Under the pieces are notes generated by a model that worked only from the letters and a program-made list of their open reading frames with translations, had not been told where the DNA came from and did no database searches. A DNA stretch of 17,500 nt from Theodoxus fluviatilis (lineage: Eukaryota; Mollusca; Gastropoda; Cycloneritida; Neritidae). Each line of letters begins with the position of its first letter. Position 1 is the stretch's first letter. Positions 17,499 to 17,500 of this stretch are shown here, in pieces. Both the position numbers and the translations under genes were made by a program. Location of the stretch: the NCBI GenBank assembly GCA_034096865.1, contig JAWQFJ010002800.1:113278-130777 (forward strand), written 5' to 3'.

Positions 17499-17500
17499 CG

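Larger units (their letters stand above)
17324..17500. mobile_element. End of a pogo/Tigger-like Tc1/mariner transposon
   Basis: The terminus CAGTAGTCGCCGC follows TA (17322-17323), the expected target dinucleotide. Next to it are the subterminal TTGGGACCGA and a perfect 19-bp inverted pair (17331-17349 with 17367-17385), the usual end structure of pogo/Tigger elements. Adjacent minus-strand sequence encodes a CENP-B-type helix-turn-helix. The rest lies beyond the window. Confidence 0.8.

Overview
The window is eukaryotic and almost certainly metazoan. It has AATAAA-type 3' ends, intron-like splice signals, abundant di- and tetranucleotide microsatellites, the end of a non-LTR retrotransposon, several terminal-inverted-repeat DNA transposons and a pogo/Tigger-like end carrying a CENP-B-type helix-turn-helix. 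The repeat mix would suit a marine mollusc or another lophotrochozoan; that taxon is inference, and no host gene is recognisable enough to confirm it. There is no prokaryotic gene organisation, CRISPR array, rRNA or tRNA that I can support.

Layout. 1-573 is a CCCCAT hexamer minisatellite with higher-order periodicity. 574-1362 is unique DNA with one perfect cAMP-response-element octamer. 1363-1833 is a mosaic of tetranucleotide blocks bounded by GA tracts; inside it, on the minus strand, lies what looks like a tiny 5'-truncated retrotransposon 3' end. 1834-5400 is mostly unique DNA with one weak exon candidate, a CTG/TTG repeat and a possible retroposon 3' end. 5400-6475 is about 1.1 kb of extremely G-rich minisatellite whose unit settles to 28 bp at its right end. 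6476-7140 is unique.

7218-8823 (minus) is the 3' part of a LINE-like non-LTR retrotransposon: the end of the reverse-transcriptase ORF, a Cys/His knuckle, AATAAA and a 5-bp tail repeat. It is disrupted by two nonsense codons and by a 556-bp MITE (7753-8308) with 9-bp target-site duplications. Removing the MITE and one duplication restores the reading frame. Both outer edges of the LINE abut GA/CT microsatellite DNA.

9200-10375 is unique, with one credible small 3'-terminal exon on the minus strand. 10376-12581 is a DNA element with long, nearly identical terminal inverted repeats (about 335-350 bp). Its right arm is split by a second element, 11701-12336, which has CAGGGCCGGATC termini, a 5-bp duplication (TACGG) and a chain of GC-rich hairpins. 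12582-17323 is unique DNA punctuated by long CT, GA, GACG and CATT microsatellites, with weak exon candidates. 17324 to the end is one terminus of a pogo/Tigger-like Tc1/mariner element with a 19-bp perfect hairpin, immediately beside a minus-strand segment encoding a CENP-B-type helix-turn-helix.

Taken together the window is a repeat graveyard, with two independent nested-insertion events rather than an operon or gene cluster. The best-supported biology is transposon history. The most interesting ideas are possible preference of LINE-like elements for CT microsatellites, a MITE whose two arms differ by exactly three 16-bp units, hairpins with a GCGAAGC core in the nested element, and a pogo derivative that keeps DNA-binding sequence next to its terminus with no catalytic domain between them.
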